From the NCBI RefSeq assembly GCF_003663885.1, contig NZ_RCCE01000004.1, positions 124,001-188,000 of the forward strand: 64,000 nucleotides of DNA, given 5' to 3'. A program made the translations under genes and the position numbers. The notes below the pieces were generated by a model. That model was not told the origin of the DNA, did not search any database, and worked only from the letters and a program-made list of their open reading frames with translations. The stretch comes from Litoreibacter meonggei (GTDB taxonomy: Bacteria > Pseudomonadota > Alphaproteobacteria > Rhodobacterales > Rhodobacteraceae). Within the stretch, counting starts at the first letter, position 1, and the number at the start of each line of letters is the position of its first letter. Positions 33,919-43,403 of this stretch are shown piece by piece.

Positions 33919-36900
33919 ATGGCAGAAGAAGCCTCGCAAAACGAGGAGGAAACACTTCCCCCGGAGGCGGATGCCAAAGGGGCAGAAGATGCGCAACCAA
34001 AGCGTGCGAAGCGTCGGCACCGCAAGCCCGGATTGCTGCTGTTGGTGCTCTCTGTTTTTGGCTCGCTTCTGACCTTTGCGCTATTCCTCATCGTTATTGC
34101 GTTTTTGTCGGTCATGGGGCGTAGCATTGAGCTGCCACAATGGGCCGTTGATCGAGTTGAAGAACGTGTGAATGCGGGATTTGATGGAGAGCGGGTTGAA
34201 TTGGCCACGATTGCTGTCGGACTGCGCGACGCGGCTTATCGGCCAACCATCGATGTGACCGGTGTAGAGGTATACAATGCTGACGGCGCTCCGATATTGG
34301 CGCTGCCCAAGTTGCGCAGCAAGCTCGACACGTCCGAATTGCTGTTGGGGCGGATCAAGTTGGAAACGGTTGAACTGCAGGGGGCTATCCTTGAGTTGAA
34401 CCGCAACAAGGACGGTCAAATAGAGTTGGCGTTCGGGGCGCAAATGGGCGGTACGCAGGTTCAGGCGGGCTCCATGGCAGATGTTATGAAGCAGATCGAC
34501 GACTGGTTGGATGCGCCATGGATGGCCGAGCTTGAAGAGGCCAGTGCCGAAGCCTTGACGATCCGGCTGTCGGACGAACGCACGGGCGACGTCACCATCG
34601 TCGAGCAAGGTCAGCTTAAGCTAACCAACGCCGAAAGGGTGATTGGCCTCAACATCGCGTTCGATCTTGATCAGCCAAGCGGCACGCCAGCGCGATTGTT
34701 TTTTTCCGCTGACAAGGCCAAGGGGTCTGAAGGCGCGCGGCTTGTAGGCAAATTCAATGACCTTCGTGCCCGCGATCTTGCGGCCCAAATTGGGGCTCTA
34801 AACTTCCTCAACGTCTTGGATGCGCCCGCATCCGGCGCGCTTACTGCCGAGATTGACGCTGACGGTCAGGTGGTCGGCCTTGCCGGGACACTCAACCTTG
34901 CAAAAGGCGCCTTGCGTCCGACCGAGCAAGCCAAGCCGGTGCTGTTTAACTCGTCAAAAAGCTACATTCGATACGAAGCGGCAACCGGACGATTGATCTT
35001 TGATCAAATCGCGCTGGACTCGCCTCAGCTGAGGCTAAGTGCGACGGGCCATGCCGATTTGCTTGATTTTAGGGCGGGTGTTCCACAGACCTTGTTGGGC
35101 CAATTCCGTTTCACCAACGTCCGGCTTGCGCCGGAAGGGATGTTCGAGGCACCGGTGACGTTTGCCGAAGGGGCGCTTGACTTGCGCTACCACCCGACCC
35201 AGCTCGCCCTTGATATCGGCCAGCTGGTTTTGCGCAACGAGGGGGCGGAGCTTGTTGCAAAAGGGTCGGTGGATGTGTTGCCCGCTGGATGGGCGGTGTC
35301 GCTTGACGCAGGGATCGAGAAGATCGACCACGTTCGACTGATGGCACTATGGCCGGAAAACGCGGTGGAGAAAACGCGCGAGTGGTTGGTCGATAACATT
35401 CAAGGCGGGCAGGTTGAACACGCCCATGCAGCTCTGCGCATCTTGCCAGAGGAACCCGTAAAGGCGGCGGTGAGCTTTGATTTCTCTGATGCAACTGTGC
35501 GGTATCTAAAGACGCTTCCTCCGGTCGAAAAGGCGCATGGATACGCCTCCATTTCCGGAAAATCATTCAATTTGAGCCTGAATGAAGGTGTAATAGCCGC
35601 CGCGGCTGGCGGCGCACTAAAGGCTGGCGGTTCGGTGATGCAAATACCCGACATGACTGGCAAGCCCGCAATGGGGGTCTTTGATCTGAAGTTGAATGGC
35701 CCCTTGTCTGCGGCGCTAACCTTGTTGGACGAAGAGCCGTTTGAGTTCCTTTCAAAATCTGGCGTGAGCCCTGACGTGGCAACCGGAACGGCCAAAATAT
35801 CGACGCGTCTGACAGTGCCTTTGGAACCGAAGGTCGAAATCGAAGACATTGGGTATGCGGTCACCGCAGAAGTGCGAGAGGTGGCGACAGACACGTTGAT
35901 AAAAGGACGCGCCCTGCGATCCGATTTGATGAAGGTCTCGGCGGGCGATGGGGCACTTTCTATCAGTGGGGACGGCGCAATTGATGGCATTCCAATTGAC
36001 GTCGTCTGGTCGCGCAAGATCGGAAAAGACACCGGAAAAACAAGTAAGGTGGATGGAACCATCGAGCTTTCGCCACGGATGCTGGAGGCCTTCAATGTCG
36101 GTCTTCCCAAGGGCAGTGTCTCTGGGGTGGGATCTGCGAAGATGGAAATCCTTCTCGCAAGAGGTGAGGCGCCGGCGGCAACACTGACGTCCAATCTCAG
36201 CGGTGTGGGGCTTGCCATTCCTGCCTTGGGGTGGACCAAGTCGCGTGGTTCCAAGGGCTCACTGACCCTCGACTTGACGATGGGTGACACGCCGAAAGTC
36301 AATGACGTGCGGATAAGTGCCAGCGGGCTTGACGCCCGTGGCAGCGTAACTTTGAAGCCCAACGGCGGCGGGTTAGAAAGGGCCGTCTTCGCGCCGCTTA
36401 AAGTTGCGGGGCGGTTGAACTCAAGGGTGGAAATTATTGGCCGGGGTGCAAACCGCCAGCCGCAGGTGGTGATCAAAGGCGGCACGATTGATATTCGAAA
36501 ATTTGGTGTGACAACAGGCGGCAGCAGCGCCGGTGGTCCACCTCTAGAGTTCGCGCTTGACCGGTTGGTCGTTACGGACACAATCGCAATGGATCAGTTC
36601 CGTGGCAGTTTTCGCAATGAAAAGGGAATTGATGGTACATTCAGGGCAAATTTGAACGGTAAGGCACCAATCTCCGGCACAGTCATCCCTACGGGAAAGG
36701 GGCCCGCCGTTCGAATTCAGTCAGACAACGGTGGCAGGGTAATCTCTGCTTCAGGCATTTTTCAAAACGTGAATGGTGGCGACATGTCACTGACGTTGCA
36801 GCCTAATGGAAAGCCCGGGCAATTTGATGGCTCGCTCAAGATTACAAATACCCGCGTTAAGAAAGCGCCAGCCTTGGCCGACCTGCTATCGGCAATCAGC

Positions 36901-37281
36901 GTGATCGGTCTTTTGGAACAGCTAACCGGCGATGGTATCCTGTTCACCAATACGGAAGCGCGATTCTTGTTGACCCCGGGCGGTGTGACGCTCAGAAGCT
37001 CATCGGCTGTGGGGCCTTCGATGGGGATCACCATGGATGGGATTTACAACACAGGAACGCGGCGGATGGATATGCGCGGGGTAGTTTCCCCGATCTATGC
37101 AGTGAATGGCCTGTTCGGCGCGCTCTTTTCTCCTCGCAAAGGCGAGGGGTTATTCGGCTTTAACTACACGTTGAAGGGATCTGCGGATGGACCACGCGTA
37201 GGGGTGAATCCGCTATCTGTGTTGACCCCCGGCATCTTTCGCGAAATCTTCCGCCAACCGCCGCCGAAGCTACAAAACTGA
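33919..37281 (+). CDS. Large AsmA-like/YhdP-family (DUF3971) envelope protein
   Basis: 1120 residues. An acidic then basic N terminus ([11 protein letters not shown]) precedes one membrane helix at about 38-62, with the rest facing the periplasm. The mature part has the long beta-taco pattern of AsmA/TamB/YhdP proteins, which in E. coli carry phospholipids between the membranes. Visible landmarks are [20 protein letters not shown] in the N-terminal region, repeated [13 protein letters not shown]- and [10 protein letters not shown]-type strands, and the AsmA-like C-terminal block around [23 protein letters not shown] at 33919 follows GAGGTGG. Transport of lipids here is inferred from the family. 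queA starts ten bases after its stop. Confidence 0.88.
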   Translation: MAEEASQNEEETLPPEADAKGAEDAQPKRAKRRHRKPGLLLLVLSVFGSLLTFALFLIVIAFLSVMGRSIELPQWAVDRVEERVNAGFDGERVELATIAVGLRDAAYRPTIDVTGVEVYNADGAPILALPKLRSKLDTSELLLGRIKLETVELQGAILELNRNKDGQIELAFGAQMGGTQVQAGSMADVMKQIDDWLDAPWMAELEEASAEALTIRLSDERTGDVTIVEQGQLKLTNAERVIGLNIAFDLDQPSGTPARLFFSADKAKGSEGARLVGKFNDLRARDLAAQIGALNFLNVLDAPASGALTAEIDADGQVVGLAGTLNLAKGALRPTEQAKPVLFNSSKSYIRYEAATGRLIFDQIALDSPQLRLSATGHADLLDFRAGVPQTLLGQFRFTNVRLAPEGMFEAPVTFAEGALDLRYHPTQLALDIGQLVLRNEGAELVAKGSVDVLPAGWAVSLDAGIEKIDHVRLMALWPENAVEKTREWLVDNIQGGQVEHAHAALRILPEEPVKAAVSFDFSDATVRYLKTLPPVEKAHGYASISGKSFNLSLNEGVIAAAAGGALKAGGSVMQIPDMTGKPAMGVFDLKLNGPLSAALTLLDEEPFEFLSKSGVSPDVATGTAKISTRLTVPLEPKVEIEDIGYAVTAEVREVATDTLIKGRALRSDLMKVSAGDGALSISGDGAIDGIPIDVVWSRKIGKDTGKTSKVDGTIELSPRMLEAFNVGLPKGSVSGVGSAKMEILLARGEAPAATLTSNLSGVGLAIPALGWTKSRGSKGSLTLDLTMGDTPKVNDVRISASGLDARGSVTLKPNGGGLERAVFAPLKVAGRLNSRVEIIGRGANRQPQVVIKGGTIDIRKFGVTTGGSSAGGPPLEFALDRLVVTDTIAMDQFRGSFRNEKGIDGTFRANLNGKAPISGTVIPTGKGPAVRIQSDNGGRVISASGIFQNVNGGDMSLTLQPNGKPGQFDGSLKITNTRVKKAPALADLLSAISVIGLLEQLTGDGILFTNTEARFLLTPGGVTLRSSSAVGPSMGITMDGIYNTGTRRMDMRGVVSPIYAVNGLFGALFSPRKGEGLFGFNYTLKGSADGPRVGVNPLSVLTPGIFREIFRQPPPKLQN

Positions 37282-37291
37282 GACAGCACCA

Positions 37292-38329
37292 ATGAAATTG
37301 AGCGACTTTGACTTTGCCCTGCCAGAGCACCTAATTGCCACGCGCCCGGCTGTGCCACGCAGCGCGTCAAAGTTACTGGTCGCAACGCCAGACCGGATCG
37401 AGGATCGGGTTGTCACTGATCTTGTGGACTATTTACGTGCAGGGGACGTGTTGGTGCTGAATGACACAAAGGTCATCCCGGCGCGCCTGTTCGGGCATCG
37501 CGACCGGGACGGGAATGTCTCCAAGATGGAAGTAACACTTCTGTCGCCCACGTCGAACGGAACCTGGCGCGCGTTGGTGAAACCCCTGCGCAAGGTGCGC
37601 GACGGCGAGGTGATTACATTCGCTGCCGGGCTTGAAGCGGAACTGCTGTCCCGCGACGACGGGCAAGCTGTTTTGGGGTTTAATCTGGAAGGTCAGGCCT
37701 TTGATGATGCGTTGGCGGTGGCTGGGCAGATGCCGCTTCCGCCTTACATTGCCGCCAAGCGGGTAGCCGACACGCAAGACAAGACCGACTACCAAACCGT
37801 CTTCGCAAGAACCACGGGCGCGGTCGCCGCGCCGACGGCGTCGTTGCATTTTGATACGGAACTCTTGCTGAGATTGACGGAGAGCGGCATCGAGTTGGCG
37901 CATGTCACGCTGCATGTCGGGGCAGGGACGTTCCTTCCGGTTAAAGTTGACGACGTAAAAACCCACAAAATGCACGCGGAATGGGGGCAGGTGTCCGAGG
38001 ATGCAGTCGCTCGAATTAACGCTGCGAAGGCTGAGGGGCGGCGGGTGATCCCCGTAGGCACAACAGCCCTACGCCTTATTGAAAGCGCAGCAACTAAGGC
38101 AGGGCAGATCGTCCCTTGGCAGGGGGAGACGGATATCTTCATTTACCCAGGATTTAAGTTTCAGATCGCTGATGCCTTGATGACCAATTTTCACCTGCCA
38201 AAGTCCACTTTGATGATGTTGGTTTCTGCGCTTATGGGCCAAGAGCGGGTACGCCAAATCTACGACCACGCCATCGAACACGAGTACCGGTTTTTCTCTT
38301 ATGGGGATTCGTCGCTGCTGTTGCCATAA
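37292..38329 (+). CDS. queA: tRNA preQ1(34) S-adenosylmethionine ribosyltransferase-isomerase QueA
   Basis: 345 residues. It transfers and isomerises the ribosyl part of SAM onto preQ1 in tRNA, the step before queuosine. It opens [20 protein letters not shown], then shows [14 protein letters not shown], the [17 protein letters not shown] segment, [14 protein letters not shown], and a C-terminal [16 protein letters not shown], all family hallmarks. The length is normal. It lies ten bases downstream of the AsmA-like gene and is probably co-transcribed. Confidence 0.97.
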   Translation: MKLSDFDFALPEHLIATRPAVPRSASKLLVATPDRIEDRVVTDLVDYLRAGDVLVLNDTKVIPARLFGHRDRDGNVSKMEVTLLSPTSNGTWRALVKPLRKVRDGEVITFAAGLEAELLSRDDGQAVLGFNLEGQAFDDALAVAGQMPLPPYIAAKRVADTQDKTDYQTVFARTTGAVAAPTASLHFDTELLLRLTESGIELAHVTLHVGAGTFLPVKVDDVKTHKMHAEWGQVSEDAVARINAAKAEGRRVIPVGTTALRLIESAATKAGQIVPWQGETDIFIYPGFKFQIADALMTNFHLPKSTLMMLVSALMGQERVRQIYDHAIEHEYRFFSYGDSSLLLP

Positions 38330-38438
38330 GCTTTGACGCGCGTGGGCCTTGCAGCGTCGGTGATAGGGGGCTATGCGCCAGCTCAATCGGTTACGCCTGC
38401 AAGAAACAAGTAGCCTGTTTTAGGATTTGGGTCGCACA

Positions 38439-39734
38439 ATGTTTGAAGTCTTCAAGTCCTCATGGGCGCTTCTTCTGGGTATGATGTTGCTGATGGTTGG
38501 CAACGGCCTTCAAGGGTCGCTCATCGGTGTGCGGGGCGGAATCGAAGGCTTCAGCACCTTTGAGCTGTCTCTAATCACATCCGGTTATTTTCTTGGGTTT
38601 CTTGGTGGCTCACGATTGGCCCCGAACTTCATCCAACGAGTCGGGCATGTACGCGTCTTTGCGGCTCTTGGGTCGTTCATTTCGGCCGCCCTGATCCTTT
38701 ATCCTACCGTGGCGGACCCAATCGCGTGGATCGTATTGCGCGTGGTAATCGGTTTCTGTTTTTCCGGCGTGTATGTCACTGCTGAAAGCTGGCTCAATCA
38801 TGCATCGACCAACGAAACGCGTGGGCAGACTCTGTCGCTATATATGATCGTTCAGATGGTCGGGATTGTAGCGGCGCAAGGGTTGTTGAACGTGGCGGAT
38901 CCGGGCGGGTTTATTCTGTTTGTTATTCCGTCCGTGCTCGTGTCAATTTCATTTGCTCCGATTTTGCTGTCGGTGGCACCGACACCAACTTTCGGTACGA
39001 CGCGACAGCTCAGCTTTTCCGATCTGTTCAAGATATCACCCCTCGGCGTCGTAGGCATGTTGTTACTTGGCGGCGTTTTCTCGGCGCAGTTTGGGATGTC
39101 TGCTGTGTATGGCACTCAAGCCGGTTTCAGTGTCGCGCAAATCTCGATTTTCGTTTCGTCGATCTTCGTCGGCGCGATGGTTCTGCAATATCCAATTGGA
39201 TGGCTTTCGGACCGCATGGACCGACGCATCTTGATTTTTAGCGTATCAGTGGTCGCGACACTAGCGGCGGCCGTGGCGTGGGTGTTCGGAGAGGTTTTCC
39301 CTGTTCTATTGGCTTGCACATTCATCATCGGCGGGATGACCAACCCGCTTTATGCGTTGTTGATTGCGTATACGAATGACTATCTGGAGCCTGAAGACAT
39401 GGCAGGCGCCTCGGGTGGCTTGCTGTTTGTGAACGGGCTGGGTGCAATTGCCGGGCCAGTGCTGACAGGTTGGCTGATGACCCAGTTTGGGCCTCAGGGA
39501 TTTTGGCTCATCATCATGGCGACGATGGCCGCCACGTCGGCCTATGCTGCTTATCGTATGACGCGACGTCAATCGGCCTATGCGGAAGAGGACGAATACG
39601 AAGCCGTTCCATACGCACCAGTGGGCCCGGGCTCGACCCCGTATATCGCCGAAATGGCACAGGAGGTCTATGTCGAGGCTGCTGAGGAAATTGCCGAAGC
39701 GTCTGAAGGTGTTGCCGATGAGACTTCAAGTTAA
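38439..39734 (+). CDS. MFS transporter, YcaD-like
   Basis: 431 residues with 12 predicted helices, VGNGLQGSLIGVRGG in the first, GGSRLAPNFIQRVGHVRVF after helix 2 and VTAESWLNHASTNETRGQ in the middle loop; this resembles the YcaD/MFS_1 group. The region PIGWLSDRMDRR is the second-half loop motif. The C-terminal 45 residues are an acidic, Glu-rich cytoplasmic tail, which is longer than usual. The substrate is unknown. A TTG at 38427 is in frame; ATG at 38439 was chosen as the more usual start. Confidence 0.88.
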   Translation: MFEVFKSSWALLLGMMLLMVGNGLQGSLIGVRGGIEGFSTFELSLITSGYFLGFLGGSRLAPNFIQRVGHVRVFAALGSFISAALILYPTVADPIAWIVLRVVIGFCFSGVYVTAESWLNHASTNETRGQTLSLYMIVQMVGIVAAQGLLNVADPGGFILFVIPSVLVSISFAPILLSVAPTPTFGTTRQLSFSDLFKISPLGVVGMLLLGGVFSAQFGMSAVYGTQAGFSVAQISIFVSSIFVGAMVLQYPIGWLSDRMDRRILIFSVSVVATLAAAVAWVFGEVFPVLLACTFIIGGMTNPLYALLIAYTNDYLEPEDMAGASGGLLFVNGLGAIAGPVLTGWLMTQFGPQGFWLIIMATMAATSAYAAYRMTRRQSAYAEEDEYEAVPYAPVGPGSTPYIAEMAQEVYVEAAEEIAEASEGVADETSS

Positions 39735-39821
39735 TCATCGCATGTAAAAAGACTTGCGGTCTGATTTATAGATTGTAACGTTTTATTAACACTTGGGGGC
39801 GGCGGCACAGGAGGAATTGCC

Positions 39822-40400
39822 ATGTCTACACCTGAGGACGTTCTTGGCTTTTGGCTGGACGAGCAAGGGGAAAAGGGTTGGTACGCAGGAGGAGAAGCGC
39901 TCGACGCTGAAATCCGCGACCGGTTCGAGCCACTTTGGCAGAGCGCCATGGATGGTGGTTTGTCCATGTGGTTGACCTACCCAAGCGGCGTGTTGGCTTA
40001 TATTATTCTGACAGATCAGTTTTCACGAAACATGTTCAGGGGCACTGAGAAAGCATTCGCTTCTGACAGGTTGGCGCTTGCAGTCGCAAAGACGGTGATC
40101 AGCAAAAATTGGGATATGAAGATTGATGAGCCCGCGCGGCAGTTCTTCTACATGCCGTTGATGCATTCGGAATGTGTGTCGGATCAAGAGCGTTGCGTGC
40201 GTCTCTTTTTGACCCGCATGCCAGAGACGGGGGCAAGCAATTTGCTCCATGCCAGAGCGCACCGCGAGGTCATTAGGAAGTTTGGGCGCTTTCCTTACCG
40301 CAATGATGCCCTTGATCGTCGTACCACCCAAACCGAGAATGCCTATATTGAAGACGGCGGCTATGGAACGACCGTAGAATCCGTCAGGGCCGCAAGCTAA
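39822..40400 (+). CDS. DUF924 family protein
   Basis: 192 residues, all-helical, TPR-like. Family marks are VLGFWLDEQGEKGW at the N terminus, LAYIILTDQFSRNMFRGT, and FFYMPLMHSECVSDQERCV, followed by a HARAHREVIRKFGRFPYRNDAL block. The family is widespread and uncharacterised. A strong AGGAGG site precedes the ATG. It stands alone between the MFS gene and lpd. No function is proposed. Confidence 0.92.
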   Translation: MSTPEDVLGFWLDEQGEKGWYAGGEALDAEIRDRFEPLWQSAMDGGLSMWLTYPSGVLAYIILTDQFSRNMFRGTEKAFASDRLALAVAKTVISKNWDMKIDEPARQFFYMPLMHSECVSDQERCVRLFLTRMPETGASNLLHARAHREVIRKFGRFPYRNDALDRRTTQTENAYIEDGGYGTTVESVRAAS

Positions 40401-40600
40401 CGACCCGATCTGAACTTGCCACGGCTACGCGTTGACTAAGCAGTCAGAGCCGGAGGTTGTGAACCCTGTGGTATCAAGTGTGGGGTTTTCCCTGCTTCTG
40501 GGCTGTTTGACATCCCAGCTAGAAGCGCAACCCTACGAACAGCCATGCACTTATGGCATGCAGTTGCGGCAGAATCTCACGTTGCCTTATGTGGCAGCAA

Positions 40601-40626
40601 AAACTAGTTTAACGCTAAACTAGTTT
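40601..40626. promoter_or_regulatory. Perfect 11-bp hairpin / double palindrome upstream of lpd
   Basis: AAACTAGTTTA (40601-40611) and TAAACTAGTTT (40616-40626) are exact inverted arms around ACGC. Each arm is itself built on the palindrome AAACTAGTTT, so the site is also a direct repeat with 16-base spacing. It is AT-rich and without a U-run, so a terminator is unlikely. It ends 24 bases before the lpd start codon, close enough to cover the promoter or ribosome site. The rest of the 250-base gap (40401-40650) shows nothing else. Confidence 0.6.
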
Positions 40627-40650
40627 AATTCGCCTCGGGAGTGAGAACAC

Positions 40651-42048
40651 ATGGCCGCAAAATCTTTCGATCTTATTGTCATCGGTGCAGGCCCTGGTGG
40701 GTACGTCGCCGCCATTCGTGGTGCGCAGCTGGGGATGAACGTGGCTATCGTCGAGCGAGAACACATGGGGGGCATCTGCCTGAACTGGGGCTGTATCCCG
40801 ACCAAGGCGATGTTGCGATCCTCCGAGGTCTTTCATTTGATGGAGCGCGCCAAGGACTATGGTTTGAAGGCCGACAACATAGGCTACGACCTTGATGCAG
40901 TGGTGAAGCGTTCACGCAGTGTCGCCGGCCAACTTTCGGGTGGCATTGGCCATTTGATGAAAAAGAACAAAATCACCACTGTCATGGGTGAGGCCACTAT
41001 TCCTGCAAAGGGTAAGGTCTCGGTGAAAACTGACAAAGGCACCGAAGAACTGACAGCAAAAAACATTGTCCTGGCAACTGGCGCACGCGCACGCGAGCTT
41101 CCCGGCTTGGAGGCCGACGGCGATTTGGTTTGGACCTACAAACACGCGCTGACGCCGAAACGGATGCCAAAAAAGCTGCTGGTTATCGGGTCGGGCGCGA
41201 TCGGCATCGAGTTCGCCAGCTTCTACAACACGCTGGGTTGCGATACGACCGTGGTCGAGGTCATGGACCGCATTCTTCCCGTGGAAGACGCTGAAATCTC
41301 TTCATTTGCCAAGAAGCAATTCGTCAAGCAAGGCATGAAGATCATGGAGAAAACCATGGTCAAGCAACTGGATCGTGGCAAAGGAAAAGTAACCGCGCAT
41401 ATCGAGGCGAACGGTAAGGTTGAGAAGGTCGAGTTCGAAACGGTGATCTCTGCCGTGGGCATCGTCGGTAACGTCGAGGGCCTTGGGCTTGAGGAATTGG
41501 GCGTTAAAGTTGACCGCACGCATGTGGTCGTCGATGAATACTGTCGCACCGGTGTTGAGGGTCTTTTCGCCATCGGCGACATCGCAGGCGCGCCGTGGTT
41601 GGCCCACAAGGCATCCCATGAGGGCGTGATGGTGGCAGAACTGATCTCGGGCAAAAATAATGTGCATCCGGTGCGCCCTGAAAGTATCGCGGGCTGTACC
41701 TATTGCCACCCGCAGGTGGCGTCCGTTGGATACACCGAAGACAAGGCGAAAGAGGCTGGTTATAAAATCAAGGTCGGGCGCTTCCCGTTTATCGGCAATG
41801 GTAAGGCCATCGCGTTGGGCGAGCCTGAAGGCATGGTTAAGACCATCTTCGACGAGAAGACCGGCGAGCTGCTGGGCGCGCATATGATTGGTGCGGAAGT
41901 GACCGAGTTGATCCAAGGCTATGTTGTTGGTCGCGCGCTGGAGACGACCGAAGAAGATTTGATGAACACAGTCTTCCCGCACCCGACATTGTCGGAAATG
42001 ATGCACGAATCTGTACTAGACGCCTATGGCCGCGCGATCCACTTCTAA
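40651..42048 (+). CDS. lpdA: Dihydrolipoyl dehydrogenase
   Basis: 465 residues, the E3 subunit of 2-oxoacid dehydrogenase complexes. The FAD site is VIGAGPGGYVAAI, the redox pair is in GGICLNWGCIPTKA (Cys about 45 and 50), the NAD site is VIGSGAIGIEFASFY, a second FAD contact is FAIGDIAG, and the catalytic His-Glu pair is in FPHPTLSEMMHES near the C terminus. All are intact. The E1 and E2 genes are not in the window, so the complex it serves cannot be decided. The ATG has a GGGAG site. The hairpin operator 24 bases upstream is the likely control point. Confidence 0.96.
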   Translation: MAAKSFDLIVIGAGPGGYVAAIRGAQLGMNVAIVEREHMGGICLNWGCIPTKAMLRSSEVFHLMERAKDYGLKADNIGYDLDAVVKRSRSVAGQLSGGIGHLMKKNKITTVMGEATIPAKGKVSVKTDKGTEELTAKNIVLATGARARELPGLEADGDLVWTYKHALTPKRMPKKLLVIGSGAIGIEFASFYNTLGCDTTVVEVMDRILPVEDAEISSFAKKQFVKQGMKIMEKTMVKQLDRGKGKVTAHIEANGKVEKVEFETVISAVGIVGNVEGLGLEELGVKVDRTHVVVDEYCRTGVEGLFAIGDIAGAPWLAHKASHEGVMVAELISGKNNVHPVRPESIAGCTYCHPQVASVGYTEDKAKEAGYKIKVGRFPFIGNGKAIALGEPEGMVKTIFDEKTGELLGAHMIGAEVTELIQGYVVGRALETTEEDLMNTVFPHPTLSEMMHESVLDAYGRAIHF

Positions 42049-42067
42049 GCCGGTCTGACCTGACGGA

Positions 42068-42081
42068 GCCGCTTGCGCGGC
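42068..42081 (+). terminator. Possible terminator after lpd
   Basis: GCCGC and GCGGC form a 5-bp stem around TTGC, followed by an AT-rich stretch, ATTATTTATTT, some bases later. The T-run is interrupted, so it is a weak candidate. Confidence 0.35.
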
Positions 42082-42177
42082 GCATGATTATTTATTTGGC
42101 GCGTGGGGAAACCCGCGCGCCTTGTCTTTGCGCTACAGCAGATTGACGTCGTGGCAGATGCAGCGCAGGAAGGCGAC

Positions 42178-43314
42178 ATGATGCCACAAAAAACAAATTG
42201 GATATTGGTTTTTGCCTTGCTGACCGCAGGGCTATTTTCTGCGGCCCAGTTCGGAAAACTCACGTTGGCCTTGCCGGTTTTGCGCGAAACCTACCCCGAG
42301 GGTGGGGCGCTTGTCCCATTGTTAATTTCTGTCGTCGGTATGGTTGGAATTTTGCTGGGGGCGGTCGCTGGATCTGTGGTCGCGCGCGTCGGATTAGCGC
42401 GCGCCCTGATCAGCGCCTTAATTGCAGGCGGAGTATTGTCCTTGTTAGAGGCAACCTTGCCGAATTTGACCTCATTCGCGTTGCTCAGGGTGCTAGAGGG
42501 TATATCGCACTTGGCGATTGTCATCGCGGCGCCAACTCTGATCGCGAGCAGCGCGTCTGATAAAGACCGCTCGGTCGTCATGGGAATTTGGGCTTCTTTC
42601 TTTGGGGTTTCCATGGCAATTACCGCGCTGGTGTTGCCCTCGCTCTTGGCTTTGGGCGGGCTGCCGGCAGTTTTCTACGCCCATGGATTGGGCATGTTGG
42701 TGATGGCGTTGGCCTTGTTCCCATTGCTGCCAAAGGAACGTATCGCGACGCCAGTTCCCGTGTCGTACTTGGCAGAGCACCGCATCATCTACTCGACCCC
42801 TCATCTGTTGATCGCTGGTGCCGGGTTTGTCTGGTACACGATTATCTACATTGCGTTGCTCGCCGTACTTCCCGTGGCATTGAAGCTACCGCTTTGGGTC
42901 GTCACCGCATTACCTCTTGTTAGCATTGTGGGGACGTTGTGGGGCGGACTGCTTGGCAAACGCATCTCTCCGGATCGGTTGGTTGTTGCCGGATTCGTTC
43001 TGACGAGTGCCGCCAGTGTAATAGTCTATTTGGCGAGCCCGGCCATTTGGCCGCTTTTTGTTCTATTCTTCGTTATGGCGTTGATCCCTGCTGCATCATT
43101 CGCTGCAATTCCGTATTTCAACGCAGCCCCGACGGACCGCGCGCGGGCCACAGGCGGGATCGCACAGCTGGGGAATGTAGGCACAACTACGGGCACGCCG
43201 ATATTTGTTTTGGTGTTCGATCAGGTCGGGTTGGGGGGCGTGTGCCTCACTATGGTGTTGTTTTGCGGCCTTGGGATCGTTTGTACGACCTTGTTACGGG
43301 CAAAGACTAAATAA
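42178..43314 (+). CDS. MFS transporter of unknown substrate
   Basis: 378 residues, 12 predicted membrane helices. Helix 1 begins WILVFALLTAGLFSAAQFGKLTLALP; LIAGGVLSLLEATLPNL and RVLEGISHLAIVIAAPTL mark the first half, and the loop GLLGKRISPDRLVV starts the second. It is of the CynX/NimT- or YbjJ-like single-polypeptide type. Two adjacent ATGs (42178, 42181) follow AGGAAGG. It is unrelated in sequence to the MFS protein at 38439. No regulator or substrate gene is next to it. Confidence 0.86.
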   Translation: MMPQKTNWILVFALLTAGLFSAAQFGKLTLALPVLRETYPEGGALVPLLISVVGMVGILLGAVAGSVVARVGLARALISALIAGGVLSLLEATLPNLTSFALLRVLEGISHLAIVIAAPTLIASSASDKDRSVVMGIWASFFGVSMAITALVLPSLLALGGLPAVFYAHGLGMLVMALALFPLLPKERIATPVPVSYLAEHRIIYSTPHLLIAGAGFVWYTIIYIALLAVLPVALKLPLWVVTALPLVSIVGTLWGGLLGKRISPDRLVVAGFVLTSAASVIVYLASPAIWPLFVLFFVMALIPAASFAAIPYFNAAPTDRARATGGIAQLGNVGTTTGTPIFVLVFDQVGLGGVCLTMVLFCGLGIVCTTLLRAKTK

Positions 43315-43324
43315 ATCTATAGAT

Positions 43325-43339
43325 GTTCGCTTAATGTTC
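43325..43339. promoter_or_regulatory. LexA (SOS) box of uvrA
   Basis: GTTC-GCTTAAT-GTTC is an exact match to the direct-repeat alphaproteobacterial LexA box GTTC-N7-GTTC. It lies 65 bases upstream of the uvrA start codon, where it would overlap the promoter. This predicts DNA-damage induction of uvrA. Confidence 0.85.
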
Positions 43340-43403
43340 TGATAACCGATTGGAACCTTCCGCCAGACGGCTTATGTGTGGCGCAACGCATCTGGGGTGG
43401 ACT

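Noticed and set aside
35400-36581. 393-codon open frame opposite the AsmA-like gene
   Set aside because: Low-complexity Ser/Pro/Arg translation, typical of the opposite strand of a GC-rich gene.
40432-40623. 63-codon frame before lpd
   Set aside because: Translation looks random, and it runs into the hairpin operator; no conserved feature.
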